Positions 9,455-18,181 of a DNA stretch of 64,000 nucleotides are shown piece after piece (position 1 is the first letter of the stretch; each line of letters begins with the position of its first letter). Source of the stretch: Cellvibrio sp. PSBB023 (GTDB taxonomy: Bacteria > Pseudomonadota > Gammaproteobacteria > Pseudomonadales > Cellvibrionaceae). A program made the position numbers and the translations under genes. A model generated the notes under the pieces. The model was not told where the DNA came from and did not search any database. It was given only the letters and a program-made list of their open reading frames with translations. Location of the stretch: assembly GCF_002007605.1 (NCBI RefSeq), contig NZ_CP019799.1, positions 3,946,001 to 4,010,000 on the forward strand, in the 5' to 3' direction.

Positions 9455-11230
9455 ATGTCGACTGAACCCCACAAAATACCCGCAGCAGGTGAAGCTTCCG
9501 CCTGGCAGATCTACCAGCGCCTGCTGCGCTATCTCAAACCCTATGTGTTTCTATTCGGTGTGAGTGTGGTGGGTTACATCATTTATGCGGGAGCGAATGT
9601 GATGTACTCAAAAGTGATGGAACAGTTGGTCGTGGCGATTGAATCGGAAGATCCTACGGCGCGCTGGTTTGTGCCTCTGTTGATTGTGGGCGCGACGTTG
9701 ATGCGCGGTCTGGGGATGTTTATCGGTGGTTATTTCATGGCGAAGGTGGCCTTCAACGTTGTGAATGACCTGCGTGTGCAGGTGTTTAACCATATGACAC
9801 GCCTTCCGGTCAGTGCGTTTGATGAGCGCCCCAGTGGCCATATGATTTCACTGATTACCTACAACATTAACGGCGTCACTGTGGCGGCTACCGATGCGCT
9901 TAAAAAAGGGATTCGCGAAGGCGCGACCGCGATTGGTTTATTGGGTTATTTGTTTTATCTCGATTGGAAATTGACATTGTTGTTTCTATCAGTGGCGCCG
10001 ATCATGGGGTTGTTGGTGACTAAAGTGGCAAGGCGATTGCGTCGCCTGAGTAGCAAGGTGCAAGACTCGGTGGGTGACATTACCCAGGTATCGAGTGAGA
10101 TGATCAATGGCTATCAAGTGATGCGCACCTTTGGTGGTGAGGCTTATGAGCAGGATCGTTTTGTCCAGGCGAGTAAAAAGAATTATTTGCAGAACATGAA
10201 AATTATTGTGACCAGCGCGGCCAATGCACCAGTGATGCATGTGTTGATTGCGGTCGCTATGAGCTTGTTGATTTATGCGGCCTTAAGTTTTATGCAAATG
10301 GATAGCACCGCAGCATTCATTGGTTACATCACCGCTGTTGGGTTGATTGTTAATCCGATTCGTCAATTGGGTGAAGTGGCGCCCATGATTATTAAGGGCG
10401 TGGCCGCCGCCGACAGCGTCTTTAAACTGCTGGATACCCCTCCCGAAAAAGACACCGGTACTTATGAAGTCGCGCGTGTTAAGGGGGATGTACATTTTAA
10501 TAACCTGACCTTTAGTTATGCCAACCAAGAGCGGCCTGCGTTGCATGATGTGAACTTGTCTGTGCGCGCTGGCGAGGTTGTTGCACTGGTGGGTAAGTCG
10601 GGCAGTGGTAAATCCACACTGGTGAGTTTGCTCAATCGTTTTCATGACGCCAGTGACGGTGAGATTCTCATCGATGGCGTTCTGGTCGGCGATTATCGCC
10701 TCGATAATTTGCGCAGCCATATTGCACTGGTCAATCAGCATGTCACGCTGTTTAACGATACCATCGCAGGCAATATTGCCTACGGCAGTTTGCAGTCGCG
10801 CGATATGGACAGCATTCGTGCCGCTGCCGAGGCCGCTTACGCCACTGAATTTATCGACGCGCTGCCAGATGGCTTTGACACTATGATTGGCGAGTCCGGT
10901 GCACGCTTGTCCGGCGGTCAGCGCCAGCGTTTGGCAATTGCTCGTGCGCTGTTGAAAGATGCACCGATTCTGATTCTGGATGAAGCGACCTCAGCACTGG
11001 ACAATGAATCGGAGCACTATATTCAAGCGGCTCTGGAGCGCGTAATGAAGGGGCGAACGACGTTTGTGATTGCCCATCGCTTGTCGACGATTGAAAAAGC
11101 GGATCGGATTATCGTGATGGAACAGGGTGAAATTGTGGAGCAAGGAACCCATGCCGAGCTGTTGGCGCAGCAAGGCCACTACGCGCGGTTGCACGCCAAA
11201 GCGTTTAGTGAACAGGACGACGCTCATTGA
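9455..11230 (+). CDS. msbA: Lipid A export ABC transporter, ATP-binding/permease protein
   Basis: MsbA is a homodimeric flippase that moves lipid A-core across the inner membrane. The 591-residue half-transporter has six membrane spans in residues ~30-310. A nucleotide-binding domain follows, with Walker A VALVGKSGSGKST, the signature LSGGQRQRLAIARAL, Walker B ILILDEATSALD and the switch histidine in VIAHRLST. Location between LPS-core genes and hldE supports MsbA rather than another lipid exporter. ATG at 9455; upstream context is AT-rich with a weak ribosome binding site. Confidence 0.93.
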   Translation: MSTEPHKIPAAGEASAWQIYQRLLRYLKPYVFLFGVSVVGYIIYAGANVMYSKVMEQLVVAIESEDPTARWFVPLLIVGATLMRGLGMFIGGYFMAKVAFNVVNDLRVQVFNHMTRLPVSAFDERPSGHMISLITYNINGVTVAATDALKKGIREGATAIGLLGYLFYLDWKLTLLFLSVAPIMGLLVTKVARRLRRLSSKVQDSVGDITQVSSEMINGYQVMRTFGGEAYEQDRFVQASKKNYLQNMKIIVTSAANAPVMHVLIAVAMSLLIYAALSFMQMDSTAAFIGYITAVGLIVNPIRQLGEVAPMIIKGVAAADSVFKLLDTPPEKDTGTYEVARVKGDVHFNNLTFSYANQERPALHDVNLSVRAGEVVALVGKSGSGKSTLVSLLNRFHDASDGEILIDGVLVGDYRLDNLRSHIALVNQHVTLFNDTIAGNIAYGSLQSRDMDSIRAAAEAAYATEFIDALPDGFDTMIGESGARLSGGQRQRLAIARALLKDAPILILDEATSALDNESEHYIQAALERVMKGRTTFVIAHRLSTIEKADRIIVMEQGEIVEQGTHAELLAQQGHYARLHAKAFSEQDDAH

Positions 11231-11308
11231 CAAGGCGTGTCAATGAGTACAAAAAGGTGAATGACTGGATGTGGTTTTTTAATGGAAATTATCTCGGTAG
11301 GAACGACT

Positions 11309-12733
11309 ATGCATATAACAATGCCCCATTTTGAGAATGCACGTGTATTGGTGGTGGGCGATGTAATGCTGGATCGCTATTGGCATGGCATGAGCACCCG
11401 TATTTCTCCGGAAGCACCTGTGCCGGTGGTCAATGTCAATCAAACAGAAGATCGCCCCGGTGGTGCGGCTAACGTTGCCTTGAACATGAGTGCGCTCGGG
11501 TGTCGGGTGTCGCTGGTGGGAGTGATTGGCGATGATGAAGCAGGGCAGATTCTGCAGCGCAGCCTCACGGCGGCCAAGGTTCGGACAGATCTCCAAATTT
11601 CCGCGACCAAACCCACGGTTACCAAGCTGCGTGTGATCAGCCATCACCAGCAATTATTGCGGATGGATTTTGAAGACAAATACGCCCCGGAAGATAGCAG
11701 CGACTTTATCGCCAAAGTCAGCCAGCTAATTGCAGATGTGGATGTGCTGGTACTGTCCGATTACGCCAAAGGCAGTTTGCACAACTGTCAGGCATTGATC
11801 CAACTGGCACATAACGCCGGTGTGCCGGTGTTAGTTGACCCTAAAGGTGATGACTTTACCCGCTATCGGGGAGCGGATGTTATCACCCCTAATTTCCATG
11901 AGTTTGAGGCGATTGTAGGAGCCTGCGCCAGTGAAGAGGCCATTGTCGCCTGTGGTGAAACACTGATGGCTGGTCTTGAGTTGCAGGCATTGCTGGTGAC
12001 GCGTGGCGAGCATGGCTTGAGCCTCTTGCGTCCCGGTCAACCCGAATTACATTTACCGGCGCGCGGCCGTGAAGTATTTGATGTGACTGGCGCGGGCGAT
12101 ACGGTTATCGCCACCCTGGCGGCGGCATTGGCCTCCGGGCAACCACTGCCAGAAGCGACGGCATTAGCGAATATTGCAGCGGGCATAGTGGTGGGTAAAT
12201 TGGGGACAGCGATTGTCAGTGCCGCCGAATTACGCCGCGCTATTATTGCCGATCAGGGCGCGCAAAGCGGTGTCGTGACCGAAGAACAATTGCTTCTGGC
12301 GATAGAAGATGCCCGCGCAGCGGGTGAGCGAGTGGTCTTTACCAACGGCTGCTTCGATATTATTCACGCCGGCCATGTTGGTTATTTGGAAGAGGCTCGC
12401 AAACAGGGGGACCGTCTGATTGTCGCGGTTAACTCGGACGCCTCTATCCGTAAGCTAAAAGGCACCGGGCGCCCGATCAACCCGCTTGATCGCCGCATGG
12501 CTGTATTGGCTGGTCTGGAAGCTGTCGATTGGGTCGTTCCCTTTGAGGAAGATACCCCCGAGCGATTGTTGCGCCGCGTTAAGCCTGATGTGCTGGTGAA
12601 GGGCGGCGACTATCGCGAAGACCAGGTGGTTGGTGCCTCGCTGGTCAGGGCGCACGGTGGCGATGTACGTGTGTTGGGGTTCGTGGAAAACTGCTCCACG
12701 ACCTCCATTGTGAATAAAATCCTGCACCGGTAG
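11309..12733 (+). CDS. hldE: Bifunctional heptose-7-phosphate kinase / heptose-1-phosphate adenylyltransferase
   Basis: HldE makes ADP-heptose for the LPS core. Residues 1 to ~320 form a PfkB/ribokinase-type kinase with VVGDVMLDRYW near the N-terminus and the GAGD box DVTGAGDTVIATLA. Residues ~345-474 form a nucleotidyltransferase with TNGCFDIIHAGHVGYLEEA (HxGH) and VAVNSDASIRKLKG. ATG 11309 follows TAGGAACG and gives 474 residues starting MHITMPHFENARV, which matches the E. coli start and length. An upstream in-frame ATG (11261) is less likely. The gene ends the LPS-core block and is followed by a strong terminator. Confidence 0.95.
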   Translation: MHITMPHFENARVLVVGDVMLDRYWHGMSTRISPEAPVPVVNVNQTEDRPGGAANVALNMSALGCRVSLVGVIGDDEAGQILQRSLTAAKVRTDLQISATKPTVTKLRVISHHQQLLRMDFEDKYAPEDSSDFIAKVSQLIADVDVLVLSDYAKGSLHNCQALIQLAHNAGVPVLVDPKGDDFTRYRGADVITPNFHEFEAIVGACASEEAIVACGETLMAGLELQALLVTRGEHGLSLLRPGQPELHLPARGREVFDVTGAGDTVIATLAAALASGQPLPEATALANIAAGIVVGKLGTAIVSAAELRRAIIADQGAQSGVVTEEQLLLAIEDARAAGERVVFTNGCFDIIHAGHVGYLEEARKQGDRLIVAVNSDASIRKLKGTGRPINPLDRRMAVLAGLEAVDWVVPFEEDTPERLLRRVKPDVLVKGGDYREDQVVGASLVRAHGGDVRVLGFVENCSTTSIVNKILHR

Positions 12734-12768
12734 TGGGCTGGTGCTACAAGCCCCAGTGAGAGCCCATT

Positions 12769-12805
12769 AAAAAACCCCGCACAAGCATCTTGTACGGGGT
12801 TTTTT
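12769..12805. terminator. Bidirectional terminator between hldE and the convergent alcohol dehydrogenase
   Basis: The stem AACCCCGCACAAG pairs with CTTGTACGGGGTT (one G-T type mismatch) around a CAT loop. An A run precedes it and a T run follows it, so it can end transcription from both sides. Confidence 0.85.
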
Positions 12806-12827
12806 AATGGGGGGGGCTAGTTAGTCT

Positions 12828-13988
12828 TTATGCCGCCAACTCCAGAATTTCACGGGAGGCTTCGGGAGTGATAGCGCCATGTTCACCCAGCGCCAGCAGG
12901 TTGTGTTTGACCAGCATATCCACCAGTTTGGGGATGGATTCACGCCCTACACCATAACCGCTGAGGCTAGTGGGGGTGCCCATTTGTTCAAAGAAACCGC
13001 GCGTCGCGGCGATAGCGGCATCGATTAATGCCTCTTCATCGCTCTGGTTCAGGTTCCATACCCGGCGGCCGTATTGCAGCAGCTTTTCCCGTTTATGGGC
13101 GCGTTGATGCTGCATCAGGGCGGGCAGAACCACAGCCAGGGTTTGGGCGTGATCCAGACCGTGCATAGCAGTGAGTTCGTGACCAATCATATGGGTGGCC
13201 CAGTCTTGCGGTACGCCTACGCCGATCAACCCATTGAGCGCCATAGTCGCTGCCCACATGACATTGGCGCGCACCGCGTAATTGGTGGGTTCAGCGAGTG
13301 AACGTGGGCCTTCCTCGATCAGTGTCATTAACAAGCCTTCCGCAAAACGGTCCTGCACCTTGGCGCCCACAGGGTAAGTCAGGTATTGCTCCATGATGTG
13401 TACAAAGGCATCCACCGCACCATTGGCGATTTGGCGCGGCGGGAGGCTGTAGGTGGTGGTGGGGTCAAGAATCGCAAATTGCGGATAAACCAGAGGGCTG
13501 CCGAATGAGAGCTTCTCCTGGGTTGCCGCTTTGGTGATCACGGAATTGCCATTGCTTTCGGTGCCGGTGGCGGGCAGGGTCAATATGCAGCCAATTGGCA
13601 GGGCACTGGTGAACGGCGCGTGTTTGGCCAGGATATCCCAAGGCTCGCCATCAAAATTCACCGCCGCTGCAATCAGTTTGGTGCCATCAATCACGCTTCC
13701 GCCACCCACTGGCAGCAGAAAATCAATCTTCTCTTGTTTAACCAGCGCCACCGCTTGCATCAGGGTTTCATAATGCGGGTTGGGTTCGATGCCGCTGAAT
13801 TCAAACCAGGTCTTGCCTTCCAGCGCTTTTACCACTTGCTCATAGACACCGTTCTTTTTGATGGAGCCGCCGCCATAGGTCACCAGAATACGTGCATTGG
13901 CGGGAATCAAGTTGGCAATTTCTTTGATTTGGCCTTCGCCAAAAACAATTTTGGTCGGGTTGGAAAATGTAAAGTTTTGCATGAGCAT
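12828..13988 (-). CDS. Iron-type alcohol dehydrogenase / NADPH-dependent aldehyde reductase, YqhD-like
   Basis: Class III (metal-containing) alcohol dehydrogenase fold, 386 residues. The N-terminal nucleotide domain carries LVTYGGGSIKKNGVY and LPVGGGSVIDGTKLIA. The metal ligands expected for YqhD are visible as Asp and His in NGAVDAFVHIMEQY and two His in MIGHELTAMHGLDHAQTLAV. The overall sequence is close to E. coli YqhD, which reduces short-chain and lipid-peroxidation aldehydes with NADPH. ATG 13988 follows CAGGAGAGA. It is a single gene, convergent with hldE and sharing its terminator. Physiological substrate not determined from sequence. Confidence 0.88.
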   Translation of the reverse strand: MLMQNFTFSNPTKIVFGEGQIKEIANLIPANARILVTYGGGSIKKNGVYEQVVKALEGKTWFEFSGIEPNPHYETLMQAVALVKQEKIDFLLPVGGGSVIDGTKLIAAAVNFDGEPWDILAKHAPFTSALPIGCILTLPATGTESNGNSVITKAATQEKLSFGSPLVYPQFAILDPTTTYSLPPRQIANGAVDAFVHIMEQYLTYPVGAKVQDRFAEGLLMTLIEEGPRSLAEPTNYAVRANVMWAATMALNGLIGVGVPQDWATHMIGHELTAMHGLDHAQTLAVVLPALMQHQRAHKREKLLQYGRRVWNLNQSDEEALIDAAIAATRGFFEQMGTPTSLSGYGVGRESIPKLVDMLVKHNLLALGEHGAITPEASREILELAA

Positions 13989-14087
13989 TCTCTCCTGTGA
14001 GATTGATCGGTTGATTGGCGCAGGCTCCGATGAGTCGCGCGGGCTAATACGCAGATCTGAACAATAAGGTGAAGGTAATCGTGAGAT

Positions 14088-14417
14088 TCAGTCGCCAATA
14101 AGCAACAGTTGATTCGCGTCTATGCGGAACGGCACGGCTTCCAGTTTGCGCCCTGCGCAAGGGCCCGCTACGCATTTACCAGAGTCGATAACAAACAGTG
14201 CGCCGTGGTTAGCGCACTGGATCATGGTGCCGCTGCTGTCCAGAAACTGGTGCTCAACCCACTCCAGCGGAATCCCTAAATGTGGGCAAGTGTTGCGGTA
14301 CGCCACTACCTTACCCTTATGTTTCACTATCAATAACTTGAGTTCGCGGTGCTGAAAGCCCCTGCTACCGCCTTCGGGTATATCGTCTAGCGAGCACAGG
14401 GGAATCAGTGATGTCAC
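14088..14417 (-). CDS. Small Rieske [2Fe-2S] protein
   Basis: A 109-residue single-domain Rieske protein. The cluster ligands are CPHLG (Cys-x-His) near residue 44 and CANHGA (Cys-x-x-His) near residue 68, with the usual ~20-residue spacing. No signal peptide or membrane span, so it is cytoplasmic and resembles the small ferredoxin subunits of nitrite reductases and ring-hydroxylating oxygenases. No oxygenase or reductase partner is adjacent. Start appears to be GTG. It lies 20 bp downstream of the HtrA protease gene on the same strand. Electron-transfer partner unknown. Confidence 0.85.
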   Translation of the reverse strand: MTSLIPLCSLDDIPEGGSRGFQHRELKLLIVKHKGKVVAYRNTCPHLGIPLEWVEHQFLDSSGTMIQCANHGALFVIDSGKCVAGPCAGRKLEAVPFRIDANQLLLIGD

Positions 14418-14436
14418 AACAATAGCTCTGGGTTAA

Positions 14437-15480
14437 TTACTGGGGCGCGGTCAGGCGCAGTTTATGGGTGAGCAGCTTGCCATCGCGAGCTACGCTGACA
14501 GTGACCTGATCACCTGGTTTGTAGTGTTCCAGCGCGCTGAGCAACTGGTCATCGTTGGTGACGGGATAGTCCTCAATCGCGACTATGACGTCCCCCAAAC
14601 TGATTTGTCCCCAACTATTGCGTTTGGCGCCTTGCAGCCCCGCTTTGGCGGCGGCGGAGTTGGGTTCTACCCGCAGAATCGGTACCCCCTGGATCCCGAT
14701 TTGCTGGGCCCAGTGGTCAGGGGCGACGGCAACCCCCAGAACCGGTCGGACAATACGGCCGTGTTTGATCAGCTCGGGCACTACTTCTTTCACCGTATTG
14801 ACCGGAATCGCAAAACCAATGCCTGCGCTGGCGCCGCTGGGGCTGTAAATCATGGTATTCACCCCAATCAGCTTGCCTTCGGAACTCAGCAGCGGGCCGC
14901 CTGAATTGCCGGGATTAATGGCGGCATCGGTTTGAATTACATTGGTAATTTTGCGTTGGTTGGGCGATTCAATTTCACGCCCCAATGCACTCACCACACC
15001 GGTGGTCAAGGTGGCATCCAACCCAAAGGGATTGCCAATGGCCAGCACTTTGCGACCAACGCGCAAGTCTGAGGAGTCACCCAAAGGCAGTGCTTTTAAC
15101 TGTTGTGCGGGGGCTTTGATGCGGAGTACGGCCAAATCCCGCTCGGGCGCCAAGCCGACAACCTCGGCAGGCCAATTGGTTTGATCTTGCAGGGTGATAG
15201 TGATTTGGCGTGCACCCTCCACCACATGGTAGTTGGTGACTATGTAGCCGCGCTCGTCCCACACAAAACCGGTACCTGAACCGCGTGGGACTGTGACTAA
15301 ATCGAAGGAATAAGGGTTGCGCGCCAGCTGTTGATTGGTGACAAACACGACACTCGGGCGAGCGGCGTCGAATACCTCCATACTGTTGCGTTCATCGTCG
15401 GTAGAGAAAGCATTGGCGACAGCGCTCAAGGCGCTGGCGCCACTCATTAATACAACAAGTAGCCAGCGCCAGAGTGTCAT
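14437..15480 (-). CDS. Periplasmic HtrA/DegS-type serine protease with one PDZ domain
   Basis: The 347-residue protein starts with a hydrophobic export segment (LWRWLLVVLMSGASALSAVANA). A trypsin-like domain follows, with the triad histidine in VTNYHVVEG, the aspartate in ERDLAVLRI and the serine in NPGNSGGPLL. A single PDZ domain (~residues 245-345) ends the protein. One PDZ and the short length fit DegS-like or DegP-like stress proteases of the periplasm. There is no RseA-type partner here, so DegS function is not assumed. ATG 15480 follows GGGGATAACGGC. It is close downstream of htpX on the same strand, forming a protein-quality-control pair. Confidence 0.9.
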   Translation of the reverse strand: MTLWRWLLVVLMSGASALSAVANAFSTDDERNSMEVFDAARPSVVFVTNQQLARNPYSFDLVTVPRGSGTGFVWDERGYIVTNYHVVEGARQITITLQDQTNWPAEVVGLAPERDLAVLRIKAPAQQLKALPLGDSSDLRVGRKVLAIGNPFGLDATLTTGVVSALGREIESPNQRKITNVIQTDAAINPGNSGGPLLSSEGKLIGVNTMIYSPSGASAGIGFAIPVNTVKEVVPELIKHGRIVRPVLGVAVAPDHWAQQIGIQGVPILRVEPNSAAAKAGLQGAKRNSWGQISLGDVIVAIEDYPVTNDDQLLSALEHYKPGDQVTVSVARDGKLLTHKLRLTAPQ

Positions 15481-15496
15481 GCCGTTATCCCCTTAC

Positions 15497-16372
15497 TCAG
15501 GCCGCGTCACGCAGGGCTTGGATACGGGCTTCCAGCGGTGGGTGGCTGGCAAACAGGCTGCGCATACCACCACTGATACCAAAGGCGCGCATGCTGCTTG
15601 GCATTTGGCTTTCTGCACCGGCGCCGCTTTCGGCTTGCAAGCGTTGCAGGGCGCGAATCATAGCGCCGCGATCTGCCAGCGTCGCGCCGGCGTGGTCAGC
15701 GCGGAATTCGCGGTAGCGCGAGAAGGCCGCCACAATCATGGACGCTAATATGCCCAGTACGATTTCTGCGACCAAAGTAGCGATCATAAAACCGAAACCA
15801 CGGCCATTTTCATTCTTGAGCAATACGCGGTCGACAAAGTCACCGATGATGCGCGCAAAGAACATCACAAAAGTGTTCACCACGCCTTGGATCAGGCTCA
15901 GGGTGATCATGTCGCCATTGGCCACATGGCCGATTTCGTGCGCCAGTACCGCTTTCACTTCATCGCGCTCAAAACGTTGCAGCAGGCCAAGGCTTACCGC
16001 TACCAACGCCGCATTGCGGTTCCAGCCGGTGGCAAAGGCATTGGATTCCTGCGCGGGGAACACACCGATTTCAGGGGTTTTTATGCCAGCTTTTTGCGAC
16101 AGTTCCACCACTGTATCCACCAGCCACTGTTCATCGGCATTGCGAGGTTGATCGATCAGCTGTACGCCCATGGTTCGCTTGGCCATCCACTTGGAAATAA
16201 ACAGTGAAATGAACGAGCCAACAAAGCCAAAGACCGCACAGAATACCAGCAGGTTCTGTAAATCCAGTCCGCCAGCTGTACGATAGCTACCCACACCCAA
16301 TAGGCTGAGAACTATGCCAGCAACGACCAGAACCGCGAGGTTGGTTAACAGAAACAGGCCAATACGTAACAC
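15497..16372 (-). CDS. htpX: Membrane zinc metalloprotease HtpX
   Basis: HtpX (M48B) degrades misfolded inner-membrane proteins together with FtsH. The HExxH zinc motif is in [15 protein letters not shown]. Two N-terminal membrane spans and a further hydrophobic pair after the active site fit the family, as does EFRADHAGA, which supplies the third zinc ligand. I place the start at GTG 16372, giving [14 protein letters not shown], which matches the E. coli N-terminus, with GGGAG eight bases upstream. An ATG at 16387 overlaps that ribosome binding site. Length 291 residues is normal. Confidence 0.93.
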   Translation of the reverse strand: MLRIGLFLLTNLAVLVVAGIVLSLLGVGSYRTAGGLDLQNLLVFCAVFGFVGSFISLFISKWMAKRTMGVQLIDQPRNADEQWLVDTVVELSQKAGIKTPEIGVFPAQESNAFATGWNRNAALVAVSLGLLQRFERDEVKAVLAHEIGHVANGDMITLSLIQGVVNTFVMFFARIIGDFVDRVLLKNENGRGFGFMIATLVAEIVLGILASMIVAAFSRYREFRADHAGATLADRGAMIRALQRLQAESGAGAESQMPSSMRAFGISGGMRSLFASHPPLEARIQALRDAA

Positions 16373-16496
16373 GATAGGATCTCCCATAAGTAATGAATGC
16401 GCTGGTTTATACGCAGCGTCACGGGAGTATATGTGTACAGAGGGGGATTATTTCAATCGTGTCAGGTTAAGAATCGCAAAAATACACGCGAGCAGG

Positions 16497-16660
16497 AGAA
16501 AAATGGCCGCCACCAGGGCGGCCCAAGCAACCGTGTTAGCCAAGAGACTTGCGCAGAAAGGTGCGCAGAGAAAGTCCCAAGGGGTGAGAGGCTTTAACAA
16601 TCGACTTGCAGGGCGATTATCAATTCCGCTCAGCTGCTGAGGGGAGAAATCCGCAGCAAC
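16497..16660 (-). ncRNA. Candidate Fur-repressed small RNA (about 160 nt)
   Basis: The 383-bp gap between htpX and the next gene has no convincing protein. It does have a complete small transcription unit on the minus strand. A -35 TTGACC and a -10 TATCGT are separated by 17 bp and overlapped by Fur-like boxes. A CU-rich body follows, including CTCTCACCCC and GGACTTTCTCT. The unit ends in an intrinsic terminator: stem GGCCGCC/GGCGGCC with a 5-base loop, then ATTTTTCT (16497-16523). This layout is that of PrrF/RyhB-type iron-sparing RNAs. The RNA end points are estimated from the promoter and terminator. No sequence match to a known RNA could be tested. Confidence 0.55.
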
Positions 16661-16666
16661 GAATTA

Positions 16667-16722
16667 ACGATAATGGTTCTCATTTGATTGGTCAAGCTTT
16701 TTTGAGAAATATTCTCATTTTG
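16667..16722 (-). promoter_or_regulatory. Promoter with two Fur-like boxes
   Basis: On the minus strand two similar 19-bp sites lie at 16669-16687 and about 16704-16722. Each begins with AAATGAGAA and ends in a TC-rich arm (ATTATC and TTTCTC), as in pseudomonad Fur boxes. The first covers the -10 and spacer of a good sigma-70 promoter (-35 at 16690-16695, -10 at 16667-16672). Direction is toward htpX, through the candidate small RNA. Confidence 0.6.
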
Positions 16723-16770
16723 TTGCGTCTGAAATCACATTCGGGCTTGCAGGTCGCTCTGATTGAAGGC

Positions 16771-17565
16771 TTAGGTGCCACCGGATTTGAGCTGGAGCAA
16801 CTGTCCATTGAGCTGGTTGATTTTAGCGGCCATTTCCTCGATCAGCCCAAGGCAGATATGGGGTTGGTGTTCAATCAGGGCGATAAACTCCTCTTTGCGC
16901 ACGGCCAGTAAGGTGCAGTCGCTCCTTGCTATCACTGACGCCATGCGCGGCTGGCGGGTAAAAACGGCCAGTGCGCCAAAAATCTCATTGGGGTGGATTT
17001 GTCCTACAGTCACACCGTCGCACACGGCATCGGCAGCACCTTCCAGCAGGGTATAGACCCGGTCTGCGGTATCGCCTTGTTGGATAATGGTTTCGCCCGC
17101 GCGAAAGTGCAGGAAACCGGCGGCGGGCTGGAATTCACCGCGCAGTTCCTGGGTGAGTGCCTGCTCAAAGTAGCTGATAGAGCAAACCAAAAAGTAAGTC
17201 CAGTTGCGTTGGTATTTCAAATCATGGCTGGCGTATTCGACCAGGCTATCGCGCTCGTAGGCGACCAGACTTGTCGGGCCGCTGCAGCTGAATTGCCCTT
17301 GTGGCAGGTTGAGTGAGCGCGGCAGGCCAAGCAGGTCGCCTGCTTCAAAGTGCATGACCAATTTGCCGTGCAGCGAATAATCAACTTGCCCTTCAACAAT
17401 GCGCAGCAAGCGGGTCGGGGGAATATCGGCGAAAATATCGTCGCTGGCGGCGACCTGAAACGTCTCTTCGGCAGGTGCTACCGGCGCGCAGATAAGCTCG
17501 GTCAGGGCGCTAAGCTTGGCGGCCAGCTCGGACATTAATTCGGATTGTTTGGTTGAAAGATACAT
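16771..17565 (-). CDS. Protein with two cyclic-nucleotide-binding-type domains, no DNA-binding domain
   Basis: The 264-residue protein has an N-terminal helical stretch, a degenerate cNMP-like beta-roll (~residues 45-130) and a better conserved second one (~residues 150-250). The second shows FRAGETIIQQGDTADRVYTLLEGAADAV and IFGALAVFTRQPRMASVIARSDC. No helix-turn-helix follows, unlike Crp/Fnr regulators, so it probably acts as a ligand sensor or scaffold protein. ATG 17565 is chosen because GGGGAA precedes it; a GTG at 17589 is the longer option. The C-terminal part is antisense to nothing obvious. Ligand and partner unknown. Confidence 0.7.
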   Translation of the reverse strand: MYLSTKQSELMSELAAKLSALTELICAPVAPAEETFQVAASDDIFADIPPTRLLRIVEGQVDYSLHGKLVMHFEAGDLLGLPRSLNLPQGQFSCSGPTSLVAYERDSLVEYASHDLKYQRNWTYFLVCSISYFEQALTQELRGEFQPAAGFLHFRAGETIIQQGDTADRVYTLLEGAADAVCDGVTVGQIHPNEIFGALAVFTRQPRMASVIARSDCTLLAVRKEEFIALIEHQPHICLGLIEEMAAKINQLNGQLLQLKSGGT

Positions 17566-17639
17566 AAGTTCCCCGGCAACAAAAAACACTAACGACAGAA
17601 AGTTTTAGTGTAGCCTGTGACAGAGAAAAAACTGCGCGT

Positions 17640-17670
17640 AAAACCACATCTGCAAACAGATGTGGTTTTT
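17640..17670 (-). terminator. Intrinsic terminator of the TfoX-domain gene
   Basis: AAACCACATCTG at 17641-17652 pairs with CAGATGTGGTTT around a four-base loop, flanked by A and T runs. It lies five bases after the stop of the leftward gene 17675-17962. Confidence 0.75.
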
Positions 17671-17674
17671 ATTG

Positions 17675-17962
17675 TCAGGCAGTGGCTGAAATCAAGTCGT
17701 CGGGTTGCTCGGCTTGTTGTACTAAACGGGCTTTTAAGTCGGGTGGGATATCGTTCCAGTGAATATCCATCAGTGCGCCTTCAAGGGCATAGAGCATGAC
17801 TTTGGATACGTTGATGTTGCGAGCGCGAATGCGGCGGTAGGCTTCAACGGCGCCCAGACGTTTGAGATCGGCGTGGGTATTAATCCCTATTGCACGCAGG
17901 ATATTTACTGAAGCCATTCCCAGATTTTTTAACTGTAATAACTCACTCTGACAGGCTGTCAT
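17675..17962 (-). CDS. TfoX C-terminal-domain protein
   Basis: About 95 residues that consist of only the helical C-terminal half of the TfoX/Sxy family. The pattern LKNLGMASVNILRAIGI, then GAVEAYRRIRARN, then MLYALEGALMDIHWNDIP is characteristic. The N-terminal TfoX domain is absent, as in many stand-alone members. Full-length TfoX/Sxy regulates natural competence with Crp; what the short forms do is not known. ATG 17962 follows a GGGAG; a TTG at 18004 would add 14 residues. A terminator follows directly. Confidence 0.75.
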   Translation of the reverse strand: MTACQSELLQLKNLGMASVNILRAIGINTHADLKRLGAVEAYRRIRARNINVSKVMLYALEGALMDIHWNDIPPDLKARLVQQAEQPDDLISATA

Positions 17963-18181
17963 ACAGTGCGACTCTCCCTTATTGTTGTCGGGTGTTGTGT
18001 TCAAATTTTCCGTTTATAGCGCGACTTATCTTACAGGCTTGATTCGCGGGCGCAATAGCTTTTATCTGGCCTGCATCAAAAAAACGCGCGCAAGTTTTTG
18101 CGTGTTTTACGCGGTCAGTGGCGTGTTTTTATCGATAAAATAGCTGCAGTTGATGCGTTGGGTATTGTTGGGTTTCTATTT

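Noticed and set aside
16448..16600. Minus-strand frame upstream of htpX coding a hydrophobic 50-residue peptide from a TTG
   Set aside because: No ATG or GTG and no ribosome binding site. Its hydrophobic core coincides with the GC-rich terminator of the candidate small RNA, which explains the sequence better.
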